Shown here piece by piece: positions 50,876 to 60,023 of a stretch of DNA of 64,000 nucleotides. Below the pieces are notes generated by a model that had not been told where the DNA came from, searched no databases, and worked only from the letters and a program-made list of their open reading frames with translations. The translations under genes were made by a program, and so were the position numbers. The DNA comes from Lactobacillus sp. UCMA15818. GTDB taxonomy: Bacteria; Bacillota; Bacilli; Lactobacillales; Lactobacillaceae. Every line of letters begins with the position of its first letter. The stretch's first letter is position 1. The stretch is taken from contig NZ_VJYB01000001.1 in NCBI RefSeq assembly GCF_030400225.1, positions 434,001 through 498,000 on the forward strand, in the 5' to 3' direction.

Positions 50876-52054
50876 CTAGTCTTCGGTAATGAGATCAAAA
50901 ATCATTTTAGCAATATCATCCTTATTAGTTTTTGGACTATTGATGTTTTCCTTGCTTGGTCGCATAAAAATCACCTCATTCTCATCACTGCCAAAGCCGA
51001 TATCTGAGCGTGATACATCATTTGCAACCAGCAAATCAAGATTTTTATTAATCAATTTTTGTTGACCATTTTCCAATAAATTTTGTGTTTCAGCAGCAAA
51101 GCCAACTAATTTTTGTGCTTTCTTCTCTTGACCAAGTTTCTTTAAAATATCAATATTTTTTTCCAACTCAAGCGTTAGTCTTTTTCCTGTTTTCTTAATT
51201 TTTTGTTTTGCAGGCTGAATTACATGATAATCGGCCACTGCAGCTGACATAATTACAATATCTGCATCCGAATAGCGCTCTTTTACAGCTTCATACATCT
51301 GCGCTGTTGTTCTGATAGCTATTAACCTCGCACCAGTATCATTAATCAGATGACTTGGCCCACTAATCAAGGTCACATCAGCCCCTCTTTGTACTGCATT
51401 TCTGGCAACTGCAAATCCCATCTTACCTGAAGAATGGTTTGTAATGTATCTTACAGGATCGATTGCTTCAATTGTGTGCCCTGCAGTAACCACAACTCTT
51501 TTCCCCTTTAAATCTTGTTTATTTGCAATAATATCACTAACCCACTTAAAAATCGCATCTGGTTCCGGCATACGTCCCTTGCCATCATATCCTTCTGCAA
51601 GAAATCCAGTATCAGGTTCTAACATGTGATAGCCATCCTCGATTAATTGTTTTAGATTTCTTTGCACTGCCTGATTATCATACATTTTATCATTCATTGC
51701 AGGTACTATAAATTTTGGACAATTCATAGCAATCAAACAAGTCGTTGCAAAGTTATCGGCAATTCCATTGGCTAGTTTACCAATCGTATTAGCTGTTGCA
51801 GGAATAATCACTGCAATATCTGTCCATTTGGCAAGTTCAACATGCTCGACAATTCCCTGCTGCTGGCTATTTTCATAGTATACTTGGTTTCGACTAATTG
51901 TTTTAAAGGTTAATGGGGTTACAAAAGTCGCTGCTTCTTCAGTCATTATAACCTTAACTTCTGCGTTTGCCTTGATCAATTTTCTAATAAAAATAACCGC
52001 CTTATAAGCTGCAATTCCTCCAGTTACGCAGACAGCAACATGCATATTTTTCAA
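50876..52054 (-). CDS. coaBC: Bifunctional CoaBC (PPC synthetase / decarboxylase)
   Basis: A 392-residue coenzyme A biosynthesis enzyme. Residues 1-185 are the flavin decarboxylase CoaC (VTGGIAAYKA, then PAMNDKMYDN). Residues about 190-390 are the CTP-dependent synthetase CoaB (VTAGHTIEAIDPVRYITNHSSGKMG, AAVADYH, KKTGKRLTLELEKN). The start is a TTG at 52054 with GGAGGG 6 bases upstream. The stop is just before the priA ribosome site. Confidence 0.95.
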   Translation of the reverse strand: MKNMHVAVCVTGGIAAYKAVIFIRKLIKANAEVKVIMTEEAATFVTPLTFKTISRNQVYYENSQQQGIVEHVELAKWTDIAVIIPATANTIGKLANGIADNFATTCLIAMNCPKFIVPAMNDKMYDNQAVQRNLKQLIEDGYHMLEPDTGFLAEGYDGKGRMPEPDAIFKWVSDIIANKQDLKGKRVVVTAGHTIEAIDPVRYITNHSSGKMGFAVARNAVQRGADVTLISGPSHLINDTGARLIAIRTTAQMYEAVKERYSDADIVIMSAAVADYHVIQPAKQKIKKTGKRLTLELEKNIDILKKLGQEKKAQKLVGFAAETQNLLENGQQKLINKNLDLLVANDVSRSDIGFGSDENEVIFMRPSKENINSPKTNKDDIAKMIFDLITED

Positions 52055-52190
52055 TTGTAACCCTCCTTTAGTAATAATTATATTGTATCAATAATACGGT
52101 CAAAAAAGAACATCAAAAAAGACCATTGTGACTATTATCCTGATACCATTGAATATCAGCAGTCCCATGGCCCTTCTCTAAAACTCAAAA

Positions 52191-52403
52191 TTACACTTCT
52201 TCTCTTTCATCTGGATCAATAATCAAATCATTTGCAACAACCTCTTCAAGTGCCTTGCCAACATTCTTAACTGACTTATATTCACTAAGCATTGGAATCG
52301 CGCCAGCATCCAATTCATGTGCTCTCTTACTAGCCAGCATTACCAATGAATAACGTGAATCAACACGTTCTAATAAATCATCAACTGATGGATATAAAAT
52401 CAT
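52191..52403 (-). CDS. rpoZ: RNA polymerase omega subunit
   Basis: A 70-residue omega subunit: a [20 protein letters not shown] start, then [11 protein letters not shown] and [10 protein letters not shown], the usual conserved segments. Omega supports assembly of RNA polymerase. The start overlaps the gmk stop by 4 bases; gmk-rpoZ is a conserved pair. Confidence 0.95.
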   Translation of the reverse strand: MILYPSVDDLLERVDSRYSLVMLASKRAHELDAGAIPMLSEYKSVKNVGKALEEVVANDLIIDPDEREEV

Positions 52404-53020
52404 TTTAAAACATCTCCCAATTGTTTTTTATAATCTGGTAAAAATCTCTTTACCCGCCATCTTTCAGCCCTGATGATGGTCTTTACCTTCTCCACTGCAC
52501 TCAAAACTTCATCATTAACAACTGCGTAATCATAATTCTGCATCATTTCGATTTCATCGACTGCTTTAGCCATACGCTTATCAATAGTTGCTAAATCATC
52601 AGTTCCACGTCCACTTATTCTATGACGTAACTCCATTAAATCCGGCGGTGTCAAAAAAATAAACAGCCCATCCGGACACTTTTCACGAACCTGCATGGCA
52701 CCATTTACTTCAATCTCAAGAAAAACATCCTTACCTTGATCAAGCATCTCATTTACATATTTTAGCGGTGTTCCATAATAATTGTCAACATACTGTGCAT
52801 ATTCAAGCATGCCGCCATCTTTAATTTCTTTTTCAAACTCAGTCTTCGAAACAAAATAATAATCCTTTCCGTCAACTTCTCCTTGACGCATCAATCTCGT
52901 AGTCATAGAGATTGAATAATGAAACTTATTATCATCTTGCGCAAAAATAGCTTTCCTGACTGTTCCCTTACCGACTCCTGAAGGTCCAGACAATACTATC
53001 AACATTCCCCGTTTAGACAT
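52400..53020 (-). CDS. gmk: Guanylate kinase
   Basis: A 206-residue kinase converting GMP to GDP. P-loop [15 protein letters not shown]-binding [19 protein letters not shown] and [13 protein letters not shown], and the FIFLTPPD / RISGRGTD region are all present. Diverges from the YolD-like SOS gene. Confidence 0.97.
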   Translation of the reverse strand: MSKRGMLIVLSGPSGVGKGTVRKAIFAQDDNKFHYSISMTTRLMRQGEVDGKDYYFVSKTEFEKEIKDGGMLEYAQYVDNYYGTPLKYVNEMLDQGKDVFLEIEVNGAMQVREKCPDGLFIFLTPPDLMELRHRISGRGTDDLATIDKRMAKAVDEIEMMQNYDYAVVNDEVLSAVEKVKTIIRAERWRVKRFLPDYKKQLGDVLK

Positions 53021-53131
53021 GTTTGCAAAACTCTCCTCTAAAATATTGTATTAAGATTATCATGTACTTTTTTGCAACATATTTCAAGTTATTCTTAATT
53101 AGAATTTCTTAATAAAAAATAAATTTATGGC

Positions 53132-53159
53132 TTGCTTTTTCGAACGTTTGTTCTATAAT
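53132..53159 (+). promoter_or_regulatory. Promoter of the YolD-like gene
   Basis: TTGCTT at 53132-53137, 16-base spacer, TATAAT at 53154-53159. The upstream LexA-like box fills the spacer and touches the -10. Confidence 0.7.
53141..53154. promoter_or_regulatory. lexA box: LexA (SOS) box 1
   Basis: CGAACGTTTGTTCT matches the Gram-positive LexA/DinR consensus CGAACN4GTTCG at all positions but the last, and lies between -35 and -10. Confidence 0.75.
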
Positions 53160-53167
53160 ATAAATAT

Positions 53168-53181
53168 CGAACAGACGTTCT
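53168..53181. promoter_or_regulatory. lexA box: LexA (SOS) box 2
   Basis: CGAACAGACGTTCT, a second near-consensus box just after the -10, 27 bases from box 1. Two boxes suggest tight SOS repression. Confidence 0.75.
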
Positions 53182-53203
53182 AAAAAAGGAGAGTGCTTCT
53201 AAC

Positions 53204-53527
53204 ATGCTAGAATTGAAAAAAACAACACTACAGCAAATAACTCAGGGTATTCAAAAACAATTTACCTCGTACAGCAGACAAGACTTTAGTAATTGCATAC
53301 AAATGCCCCTTTTCCAGCTTAATTTTTTTATTAACCAAGCAATCCAAAAACATAAAGTTATCAGCATCAGTTATAAAGATATCCATGATAATGAATTTGC
53401 AGCAACGGGATTTATTTCAAGAAATAAAAATAATAAAACAATTTTCAAACTTGATAATCTTGGAGATAATTTATCACATCTGCTAAACATTAATCAAATA
53501 AAATACATTAAGCTTGCCAAAGAATAA
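53204..53527 (+). CDS. YolD-like protein, SOS-controlled
   Basis: A 107-residue protein. The second half (QAIQKHKVISISYKDIHDNEF, then TGFISRNKNNKTIFKL and IKYIKLA) has the small beta-rich pattern of YolD-like proteins, which usually accompany a Y-family DNA polymerase (UmuC/DinB-like). No polymerase gene is adjacent here. The promoter with two LexA boxes supports a DNA-damage role more strongly than the sequence does. GGAG precedes the ATG by 12 bases. Confidence 0.6.
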   Translation: MLELKKTTLQQITQGIQKQFTSYSRQDFSNCIQMPLFQLNFFINQAIQKHKVISISYKDIHDNEFAATGFISRNKNNKTIFKLDNLGDNLSHLLNINQIKYIKLAKE

Positions 53528-53610
53528 ATCACCCTTAATTATCTTGTTTAACTAATAAAAATCATCAGGAGTATGACATCGGACATAATAAGTTTGAATA
53601 TAAATAAGGG

Positions 53611-53640
53611 GGTGGTTCAAAGCTTAACTTTTGAGCCACC
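53611..53640 (+). terminator. Hairpin, probable terminator of the YolD-like gene
   Basis: GGTGGTTCAAA / TTTGAGCCACC, an 11-bp stem with one G-U and an 8-base loop, about 85 bases after the stop. The following bases are only moderately T-rich. Confidence 0.5.
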
Positions 53641-53784
53641 TCCTCTATTTATTTCGTATAAACATGTTCCATAGATCAAAATGCTCCATCTAACTTCGAA
53701 TTAATACTCAAATTTTCCTGACTTATATCACAACTCCTTATTAAGTAAAGAACTTTGACTTATGAAACCAATTTAGTTGGAGTC

Positions 53785-53822
53785 AAAAAGAGGCTAAATC
53801 AAGATTTAACTTTTGATCTAGC
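53785..53822 (-). terminator. Terminator of glnA
   Basis: Minus strand GGCTAGATCAA / TTGATTTAGCC (10 of 11 paired), then TCTTTTTGAC, about 20 bases after the glnA stop. Confidence 0.8.
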
Positions 53823-53840
53823 CCCAACAATTTTTTATTT

Positions 53841-55187
53841 CTAGTACAATTCTAAGTATTGATCCCGTTCCCATTGTGAAACTTCTTGACGATAAGCACC
53901 CCATTCGAGTTTCTTACCCTCAATGAAGTTTTGATACAGATGAGGACCCATTGCCTTTGCAATTACTTCGTCTTTTTCAAGCTCTTTAATCGCATTATGC
54001 AAAGTTGATGGAAGATCAGAGATTCCATTTGCTTTACGCTCTTCCGCATCCATTACATAAATGTTACGATCAATTGGTTTTGGAGCTTGAAGTTTTTTAC
54101 GCAATCCATCCAACCCGGCTTCAAGAATTGATGCAATCGCCAAGTATGGATTTGCACTTGGATCAACACTACGCAATTCAAGACGCGTTGACATACCACG
54201 AGCAATTGGAACACGTACAAGTGGCGAACGATTTCGACCAGACCAAGCAACATAAACTGGTGCCTCATATCCAGGTACTAAACGTTTGTATGAATTAACA
54301 GTTGGATTAGTCACAGCTGTAAAGTTACGTGCGTGCGTCAGCAAGCCGCCCAAGAAGTAGCGTGCTTCTTGAGATAATTGCATTTCATCACTTTCATCGA
54401 AAAATGCATTTCCTTCACTGTTGAATAATGACATATTGATATGCATACCCGAGCCATTAATACGGTCAAGTGGCTTTGGCATAAACGTCGCATGTAATCC
54501 GTGCTTTCTTGCAACGGTCTTCACAACTAATTTAAAAGTTTGAATATTATCACATGCCTGAAGTGCTCCAGCATACTTAAAGTCGATTTCATGCTGGCCA
54601 GGTGCAACTTCATGATGGGAAGCTTCAATATCAAAGCCCATGTTTTCTAATTCCAAAACGATATCGCGACGACAGTTTTCACCTAAATCAACAGGAGCTA
54701 AGTCAAAGTAACTTCCCTTATCATTAAGATTCAGCGTTGGCTTACCAGTTTCTGGATCAAGTTTAAACAAGAAAAATTCTGGTTCAGGCCCAATATTAAA
54801 ATCAGTAAAGCCTAATTCCTTCATTTCACCAAGAACACGAATTAAATTATTACGCGGATCACCGATGAATGGTGTACGATCAGCATTGTAAACTTCACAA
54901 ATGACACGAGCTACTTTTCCATGTTCACTTCCCCATGGGAAAATCATCCAAGTTGATAAATCTGGATATAACCACATATCACTCTCTTCAATTCTAACAA
55001 AACCGTCTATTGAAGAACCATCAAACATTAGTTTATCGTCTAATAATTTTTCAAGTTGGCTAATTGGAACCTCAACGTTTTTGATAACACCATATAAGTC
55101 AGTGAACATCAAGCGCAAAAATTTAACATTTTCATCTTTGGCTATCTTACGAATATCATCTTTTGTATAATTAGGCTTTACCATCAT
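53841..55187 (-). CDS. glnA: Glutamine synthetase type I
   Basis: A 448-residue enzyme making glutamine from glutamate and ammonia. The start is ATG 55187 ([12 protein letters not shown]) with AAGGAGCG upstream; the frame is open further but the GSI length fits here. Motifs: [20 protein letters not shown], the metal site [23 protein letters not shown] and [12 protein letters not shown]. It is transcribed with glnR, which represses the operon when nitrogen is plentiful. Confidence 0.97.
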   Translation of the reverse strand: MMVKPNYTKDDIRKIAKDENVKFLRLMFTDLYGVIKNVEVPISQLEKLLDDKLMFDGSSIDGFVRIEESDMWLYPDLSTWMIFPWGSEHGKVARVICEVYNADRTPFIGDPRNNLIRVLGEMKELGFTDFNIGPEPEFFLFKLDPETGKPTLNLNDKGSYFDLAPVDLGENCRRDIVLELENMGFDIEASHHEVAPGQHEIDFKYAGALQACDNIQTFKLVVKTVARKHGLHATFMPKPLDRINGSGMHINMSLFNSEGNAFFDESDEMQLSQEARYFLGGLLTHARNFTAVTNPTVNSYKRLVPGYEAPVYVAWSGRNRSPLVRVPIARGMSTRLELRSVDPSANPYLAIASILEAGLDGLRKKLQAPKPIDRNIYVMDAEERKANGISDLPSTLHNAIKELEKDEVIAKAMGPHLYQNFIEGKKLEWGAYRQEVSQWERDQYLELY

Positions 55188-55209
55188 TAAATCGCTCCTT
55201 ATTAAATTT

Positions 55210-55599
55210 TTAGAAGTTATTATTATGCTTAAAAGAAGACTCATCCTGCTTGCTAAGCCCACTTACTGCAATAAATTCATCACGCAAAATTCGTCGTACA
55301 TCAGTGTCGGTCAGCGGTTTTTCCAGTTTGGCTTGCTTCTCAGCAAGTTTTCGCTCATTCTCATCGTATATATGCTTAATCCCAGCCATGTTAATTCCTT
55401 CATCCAAAAAATCTTTGATCTCAAGTAAACGATCGATGTCATTCAAAGAATACATCCTACGATTACCTTCACTACGCTTAGGCATAACCAACTGCTGCTC
55501 TTCATAATAACGAATCTGACGTGCTGACAAATTTGTGAGCTTCATTACTGTACCAATGGGTAACACGGCAAGCGAACGTCTGAGCTCCTTCTCTTTCAT
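55210..55599 (-). CDS. glnR: GlnR, MerR-family nitrogen regulator
   Basis: A 129-residue repressor of glutamine synthesis and ammonium genes. The MerR helix-turn-helix is [32 protein letters not shown], followed by a helix [16 protein letters not shown]. The C-terminal tail, which senses feedback-inhibited glutamine synthetase, ends KHNNNF. A perfect GlnR box and a strong promoter lie upstream. Confidence 0.96.
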   Translation of the reverse strand: MKEKELRRSLAVLPIGTVMKLTNLSARQIRYYEEQQLVMPKRSEGNRRMYSLNDIDRLLEIKDFLDEGINMAGIKHIYDENERKLAEKQAKLEKPLTDTDVRRILRDEFIAVSGLSKQDESSFKHNNNF

Positions 55600-55626
55600 A
55601 ACAACCCTCCTCTAAGTTACGCCCTT

Positions 55627-55655
55627 ATGATAGCAAGGGCTATTATGAATGTCAA
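55627..55655 (-). promoter_or_regulatory. Promoter of glnRA
   Basis: Minus strand TTGACA at 55655-55650, 17-base spacer, TATCAT at 55632-55627; a near-consensus sigma-A promoter 28 bases before glnR. Confidence 0.85.
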
Positions 55656-55662
55656 CGCCAAA

Positions 55663-55679
55663 TGTTATATCTTCTTACA
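55663..55679 (-). promoter_or_regulatory. GlnR operator (TGTNA-N7-TNACA)
   Basis: The minus strand reads TGTAAGAAGATATAACA, a perfect match to the GlnR/TnrA consensus, 7 bases upstream of the -35. It overlaps the last codons of the preceding gene. Confidence 0.85.
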
Positions 55680-56949
55680 TCTTTTTGTTTTCAAAGAAAG
55701 TTTCGCCTACTGCGTTACTAATCGCAATTTTTACATGGGAATAAGTTAATCCTCCTTGAACATACAAAGTAAACGGAGCTCTCAAAGGCCCGTCAGATGA
55801 TAACTCAATTGTTGAACCTTCTGTAAAACTACCCGATGCCATTATTTCTTCATCCTCATATCCATCCATATAACTTGGTACTGGGTCTACAAAGGAATTT
55901 ACAGGTGAGTAATGCTGAATAGCTGCGCAAAATGAAATCATTGCTTCTGGATTTCCAAAACTAATTGTTTGGACTAAATCAGTCCTCGATTCGTCCCATT
56001 TTGGAGAAACAGCAAGTCCCATTTTTTCTAGTAATGCACTTGCAAAGACTGCACCTTTGATTGCATTTGCGGTCACATTTGGTGCCAGAAAAAAGCCCTG
56101 AAACATATCACGCATATGTCCAATAGTTGCCCCTTCATTTTTGCCTGCTCCAGGGACATTTAAACGATTTCCTGCTTGCTTAATTAGGTCTTTTCTTCCC
56201 ACTATATAAGCTCCTGTCTTAGCAATACCTGCACCTGCATTTTTAAACAATGATCCTGCCATTAAATCTGCTCCATATTCAGTAGGTTCATGCACTTCTG
56301 AAAACTCACCGTAACAATTATCAATAAAGATAATTACATTCGGCCTGATTTGCTTTACAAATCTAATCATTTGTTTGATCTTTTCAACCGTGAAGCTTGC
56401 ACGGTCTGAATAACCACGTGAGCGCTGAATAGCGACTACTTTAATCTTCTCGTCAGCTTTCAGCTTTTGTTCAACATCTCTATAGTCAACCTCACCACTC
56501 TCAAGTAATGCTGAATAATTAAAATTAATACCAAAATCTTTCAATGTTCCAGGTTCATTTCCAACAATACCAACAACATGTTGGATGGTATCATATGGCA
56601 TTCCCGTCATATAAAATAACGTGTCTGCGGGCCTAAGCACCCCAAAAAACGCTGTCGTAATGGCATGCGTTCCAGAGATTAACTGTGGTCTAACCATTGC
56701 ATCTTCAGTGTTAAAATAATCTGCATAAATTGCATCCAGCTTGTCTCTTCCGACATCATCATAACCATAACCCGTAGAACCTGCAAAATCTTCTTCTGCC
56801 ACATGATGTTCTTTAAAACATTTCAATACTTTCATTTGATTGTATGTAGCTTGATCATCAATTTCTTGAATCTTACCCTCTATCTGCTTTTCGACCTCTT
56901 CAATTTTTTGTTGTAATTTTACTGGTAATTCATCCATCCATGTGCTCAA
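55675..56949 (-). CDS. PLP-dependent methionine gamma-lyase family protein (YnbB-like)
   Basis: A 424-residue enzyme of the YnbB / aluminium-resistance family, fold-type I PLP proteins related to cystathionine lyases. It has FAGSTGYGYDDVGRDKLD near the N-terminus, RPQLISGTHAI, the aspartate FIDNCYGEF and the lysine segment MAGSLFKNAGAGIAKTGAYIVG. The true substrate is not established for the family. Starts with TTG at 56949 (AAAGGA site); an ATG 4 codons later is possible. Located between miaA and glnR, as in Bacillus. Confidence 0.88.
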   Translation of the reverse strand: MSTWMDELPVKLQQKIEEVEKQIEGKIQEIDDQATYNQMKVLKCFKEHHVAEEDFAGSTGYGYDDVGRDKLDAIYADYFNTEDAMVRPQLISGTHAITTAFFGVLRPADTLFYMTGMPYDTIQHVVGIVGNEPGTLKDFGINFNYSALLESGEVDYRDVEQKLKADEKIKVVAIQRSRGYSDRASFTVEKIKQMIRFVKQIRPNVIIFIDNCYGEFSEVHEPTEYGADLMAGSLFKNAGAGIAKTGAYIVGRKDLIKQAGNRLNVPGAGKNEGATIGHMRDMFQGFFLAPNVTANAIKGAVFASALLEKMGLAVSPKWDESRTDLVQTISFGNPEAMISFCAAIQHYSPVNSFVDPVPSYMDGYEDEEIMASGSFTEGSTIELSSDGPLRAPFTLYVQGGLTYSHVKIAISNAVGETFFENKKM

Positions 56950-56956
56950 ATTTCAT

Positions 56957-57889
56957 CTATCCTTTCTCTTTAAGCCATAACAAAACTGTGTTTTCTATTT
57001 TTTCAATCTCTGTTTCATCAGAAAACAAATTAAACCACGTTACATCCATTTTATTTCGAAACCACGTCAGCTGTCTTTTGGCATAGTGTCTCGAATTTTT
57101 CTTTATCTCTGCTACCCCATTTGCTAAGCTATCTGTCCCATTGATGAAAGGAAAAAGTTCTTTATATCCAATTCCCTTACCTGCTTGAAAATCTATCCCA
57201 CCTTTTTGAAACAACCAGCGAGCCTCATCCACCAAACCCTCGTGTATCATTTGATCGACCCTTTGCTCAATTCTTTCATACAAAACATTACGTTCTGTAT
57301 TCAAACCAATTACCAAAGCATCAATTTCCCGATCTGGTTGATCAAATTGTTCCGAAAACTTGCATCCTGTCACTTCATACACTTCAATAGCACGAATAAT
57401 TCTTCTGACATTATTAACCGGAATTTGTGCCGCAGCAACCCTATCAATCTCATTTAAGTAGCTCCACAGAGCTTTTTTCCCATTTTTCAAAGCAAAATTT
57501 TGAAATTTGATTCGTATATCCTGACTGTTTTTTACTTCATTACCACCTAAATTATATCCAGCAAGTAACGCTTGTAGATAGAAACCTGTTCCTCCTACAA
57601 TCAAAGGTAATTTTTTTCTGTTGCTGATTTTCTTAATTTGGTCCTTAGCATCCTGCACAAAATCTGCAACCGTAAAGCGCTGATTAACTTCTCTGATATC
57701 AATCAAATGGTGTGGAACTAACTTTCGCTCGTCCACAGTAGCTTTTGCTGTTCCAATGTCTAAGCCACGATAAACCTGCATAGAATCCCCTGAAATTATT
57801 TCGGCATTAAATTTCTGTGCCAATGCAAGCGACAACGAGGTTTTTCCAACTGCGGTAGGTCCGACAATAACGATCACTTTATAAGCCAA
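56957..57889 (-). CDS. miaA: tRNA dimethylallyltransferase
   Basis: A 310-residue enzyme adding a dimethylallyl group to A37 of tRNAs reading UNN codons. The start is a TTG at 57889 (MAYKVIVIVGPTAVGKT) with AAAGGAG 8 bases upstream; the frame continues upstream without a site. Motifs: P-loop GPTAVGKTSLS, ISGDSMQVYRGLDIGTAK, PLIVGGTGFY and RQLTWFRNK. Followed by the YnbB-like gene. Confidence 0.95.
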   Translation of the reverse strand: MAYKVIVIVGPTAVGKTSLSLALAQKFNAEIISGDSMQVYRGLDIGTAKATVDERKLVPHHLIDIREVNQRFTVADFVQDAKDQIKKISNRKKLPLIVGGTGFYLQALLAGYNLGGNEVKNSQDIRIKFQNFALKNGKKALWSYLNEIDRVAAAQIPVNNVRRIIRAIEVYEVTGCKFSEQFDQPDREIDALVIGLNTERNVLYERIEQRVDQMIHEGLVDEARWLFQKGGIDFQAGKGIGYKELFPFINGTDSLANGVAEIKKNSRHYAKRQLTWFRNKMDVTWFNLFSDETEIEKIENTVLLWLKEKG

Positions 57890-58009
57890 AAAAATGGCTC
57901 CTTTCAATATTTTTATTCTATTTTTAAGCAAAATAATCAATAAACTGGAATTTGAAATCAAAATACTTCATAATGAATATGTATTAATTAAATTGAGGGG
58001 GTTTTTTAA

Positions 58010-58186
58010 TTGAAACAATTTAATACAGGATTTTTATTAGGAATTGTTACAACAATCGGCGCCGCTGCAGGTTGTTTTTATGCTTTCAAGAAGAACGTTA
58101 TTGAACCAATTGAAGTAAAAGAAGAACTCGACGATCAACACCGACGTCGTGCAATCCGTAAAATGCATTCTGCACATCAAGGATAA
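58010..58186 (+). CDS. DUF3042 family small membrane protein
   Basis: A 58-residue protein starting with TTG at 58010 after GAGGGGG: MKQFNTGFLLGIVTTIGAAAG, a single hydrophobic span, then FYAFKKNVIEPIE and a charged tail (ELDDQHRRRAIRK). This matches the short DUF3042 proteins found in lactobacilli and relatives. Function unknown. It ends in a strong terminator and diverges from miaA. Confidence 0.8.
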   Translation: MKQFNTGFLLGIVTTIGAAAGCFYAFKKNVIEPIEVKEELDDQHRRRAIRKMHSAHQG

Positions 58187-58242
58187 CACCTTTAGATTAA
58201 TCTATGTACAACTATCCTAAAAGCTAATTAATTGTATCTGAG

Positions 58243-58286
58243 AAAAGGGCTGCCACAAAACATTCGTTTTGGCACAGCCCTTTTTT
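58243..58286. terminator. Strong, possibly bidirectional terminator
   Basis: GGGCTG..CACAAAA / TTTTGG.CA.CAGCCC stem followed by TTTTTT on the plus strand and preceded by AAAA, so it can serve the DUF3042 gene and, in reverse, the rhodanese-like gene. Confidence 0.85.
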
Positions 58287-58367
58287 CATTACCTATAAAT
58301 ATATTACTTTCACTAACTCACTATAGCACCAAAAAACCTCTAAATTTTCTACCCTATGTCAAGTCTG

Positions 58368-58775
58368 CTACTTTCTCTTCTTAATCTTACCATCCCAACG
58401 TTCAAAACCGTTCTTTAGCACAAAAATATCCTTATAACCATCTTTATGCAGTTTAACTGCAATTCTTGTACTTAAAGACTTGCCTTGATCATATAGATAC
58501 ACAGGCATATCCTTACGAATCGATTCTTTCATAATCTTGAATTGAGTATATGGAACATTACGTGCCCCCATTATATGGCCTGCATCAAAATTATCCTTAT
58601 CCCTTAAATCGATAATTTGTCCTACATGCATTCCTTGCCTGAAATCTTTATTTTCAAGCAACGTAGCGACACGTCTTCCTTGATACCATAAATACAGTTG
58701 ATTTCCAATAATGTAAAGTAGAATTGCAATGGCGATAATATCAATTACAACCCAGATCGAAACATTTAATACCAT
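58368..58775 (-). CDS. Membrane-anchored rhodanese-like protein lacking the active Cys
   Basis: A 135-residue protein: an N-terminal membrane span (VVIDIIAIAILLYIIGNQL), then a rhodanese domain (IIDLRDKDNFDAGHIMGARNVPY, then VYLYDQGKSLSTRIAVKL and GFERWDG). In active rhodaneses a cysteine starts the loop after the VYLY strand; here it is Asp, so sulfur transfer is unlikely and a binding role is more probable. It lies next to glcK as in related genomes. Confidence 0.85.
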   Translation of the reverse strand: MVLNVSIWVVIDIIAIAILLYIIGNQLYLWYQGRRVATLLENKDFRQGMHVGQIIDLRDKDNFDAGHIMGARNVPYTQFKIMKESIRKDMPVYLYDQGKSLSTRIAVKLHKDGYKDIFVLKNGFERWDGKIKKRK

Positions 58776-58806
58776 AAACTATCATCCCCTTTTTCATTCT
58801 AAACTC

Positions 58807-59766
58807 TTATTTGAAGCGCAAAGCCAATGATGCAGCGCCAATCACACCAGCTTCATTCCCTAACTGTGCTAATTTAAGCTGAGTAGACTTCCTGACTGTT
58901 GGAAAAGCAAACTCTAAGAAATATTTTTCAACTCGGCTTAATAAGAATACCCCAGCTGCAGACACACCGCCACCGATAACAACAGATGAAGGATTTAGTA
59001 AATTCCCAATATTTCCACAAGCTAGTCCCAAGTAATAGCAGACACGATCAACAACCATCTTCCCAAGGAGATCATCTTCTTTTGCCAAATCAAATACAAT
59101 TTTAGATGTAATTTCCTGTCCATCATCTAATGCACGCTTTATTTTTGAATCTCCAGCAAATTCTTCTGCAAGATCGCGGGCAACACGAACAACACCTGTA
59201 GCTGAAGCATATGTCTCCAGACACCCATGATTGCCACAAGTACACAAATACCCATTTGGCTGCACAACCATATGGCCGATTTCACCTGCTGCACCAAGGC
59301 CATGGAGAAGCTCGCCATTAGAAACCAATCCACCACCAACACCCGTTCCCAATGTAATAAAGGCGACTTCTTTATCGTTTTCACCGGCGCCCTTCCATTG
59401 TTCACCTAAAGCAGCAACGTTTGCATCATTATCAATTGCAAAAGATATCTTTGTTTCTTCTTCAACAACTTTTTTTACTTCTTGCTGGGTTTTCCAATTA
59501 AGATTATAAGCGCCCGTTACAGTTCCTGCTTCTAAGTCAACTGTACCGGGTGACCCCATACCAATTCCAAGAAATTGTTTAGGCACCATCCCATATAAAC
59601 TTAGATGATGATTAATAGATTCAACTATGTCTGGAACGATATGCGCCCCATCATCAAGAATATTAGTTTCAAAACTCCATTTTTGTTGAATTTCACCTTT
59701 TTCAGTTAAAATTGCAAATTTGATTGTTGTACCACCTAAATCAATACCAATTAATTTTTTTTCCAT
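58807..59766 (-). CDS. glcK: Glucokinase (ROK family)
   Basis: A 319-residue sugar kinase. The start is ATG 59766 (MEKKLIGIDLGGTTIK) with GGAGGG 7 bases upstream. ATP motif GIDLGGTTIKFA, sugar motif NDANVAALGE, GTGVGGGLV and the ROK zinc site CTCGNHGCLETYAS. It feeds glucose to glycolysis when not imported by the PTS. Confidence 0.95.
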   Translation of the reverse strand: MEKKLIGIDLGGTTIKFAILTEKGEIQQKWSFETNILDDGAHIVPDIVESINHHLSLYGMVPKQFLGIGMGSPGTVDLEAGTVTGAYNLNWKTQQEVKKVVEEETKISFAIDNDANVAALGEQWKGAGENDKEVAFITLGTGVGGGLVSNGELLHGLGAAGEIGHMVVQPNGYLCTCGNHGCLETYASATGVVRVARDLAEEFAGDSKIKRALDDGQEITSKIVFDLAKEDDLLGKMVVDRVCYYLGLACGNIGNLLNPSSVVIGGGVSAAGVFLLSRVEKYFLEFAFPTVRKSTQLKLAQLGNEAGVIGAASLALRFK

Positions 59767-59792
59767 TAATTGTCCCTCCAAAAAGTAAATGT

Positions 59793-59990
59793 CTAGTTAT
59801 TTTCTTCAACCCTATGTTCACGAGTCAAAACCAGTTTAGCATTCAAAAATGTTTGCTTATCGATAACTCCCGCCTGATACAAATTATCAATCTCAAGTGC
59901 CATTAATTCAATATCCCATAGCCGCTTACCGACATAAACAAAAACTCCAAATTTTTTTAATAGCTGTTGTACGTCGTAAAGTGTCTTCAA
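59793..59990 (-). CDS. yqgQ: YqgQ family protein (DUF910)
   Basis: A 65-residue protein: a LYDVQQLLKKFGVFVYVGKRLWDIELM start, then EIDNLYQAGVID, matching the short all-helical YqgQ family found beside glcK and the rhomboid gene in Bacillus. Function unknown; nucleic-acid binding has been suggested from structure. Starts with TTG at 59990 after GGAGATG. Confidence 0.9.
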   Translation of the reverse strand: MKTLYDVQQLLKKFGVFVYVGKRLWDIELMALEIDNLYQAGVIDKQTFLNAKLVLTREHRVEENN

Positions 59991-60023
59991 AAAAACATCT
60001 CCAATTAATTATAATAGAAAACT

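Larger units (their letters stand above)
53528..53840. other. Intergenic region with two related hairpins
   Basis: 313 bases without a gene between the convergent YolD-like gene and glnA. It contains two palindromes that share the TTAACTTTTGA core (listed below); the rest is AT-rich and I see nothing else in it. Confidence 0.6.

Noticed and set aside
53141-53181. Phage-type operator near gmk
   Set aside because: The sequence matches the LexA box and the region is far from the prophage.
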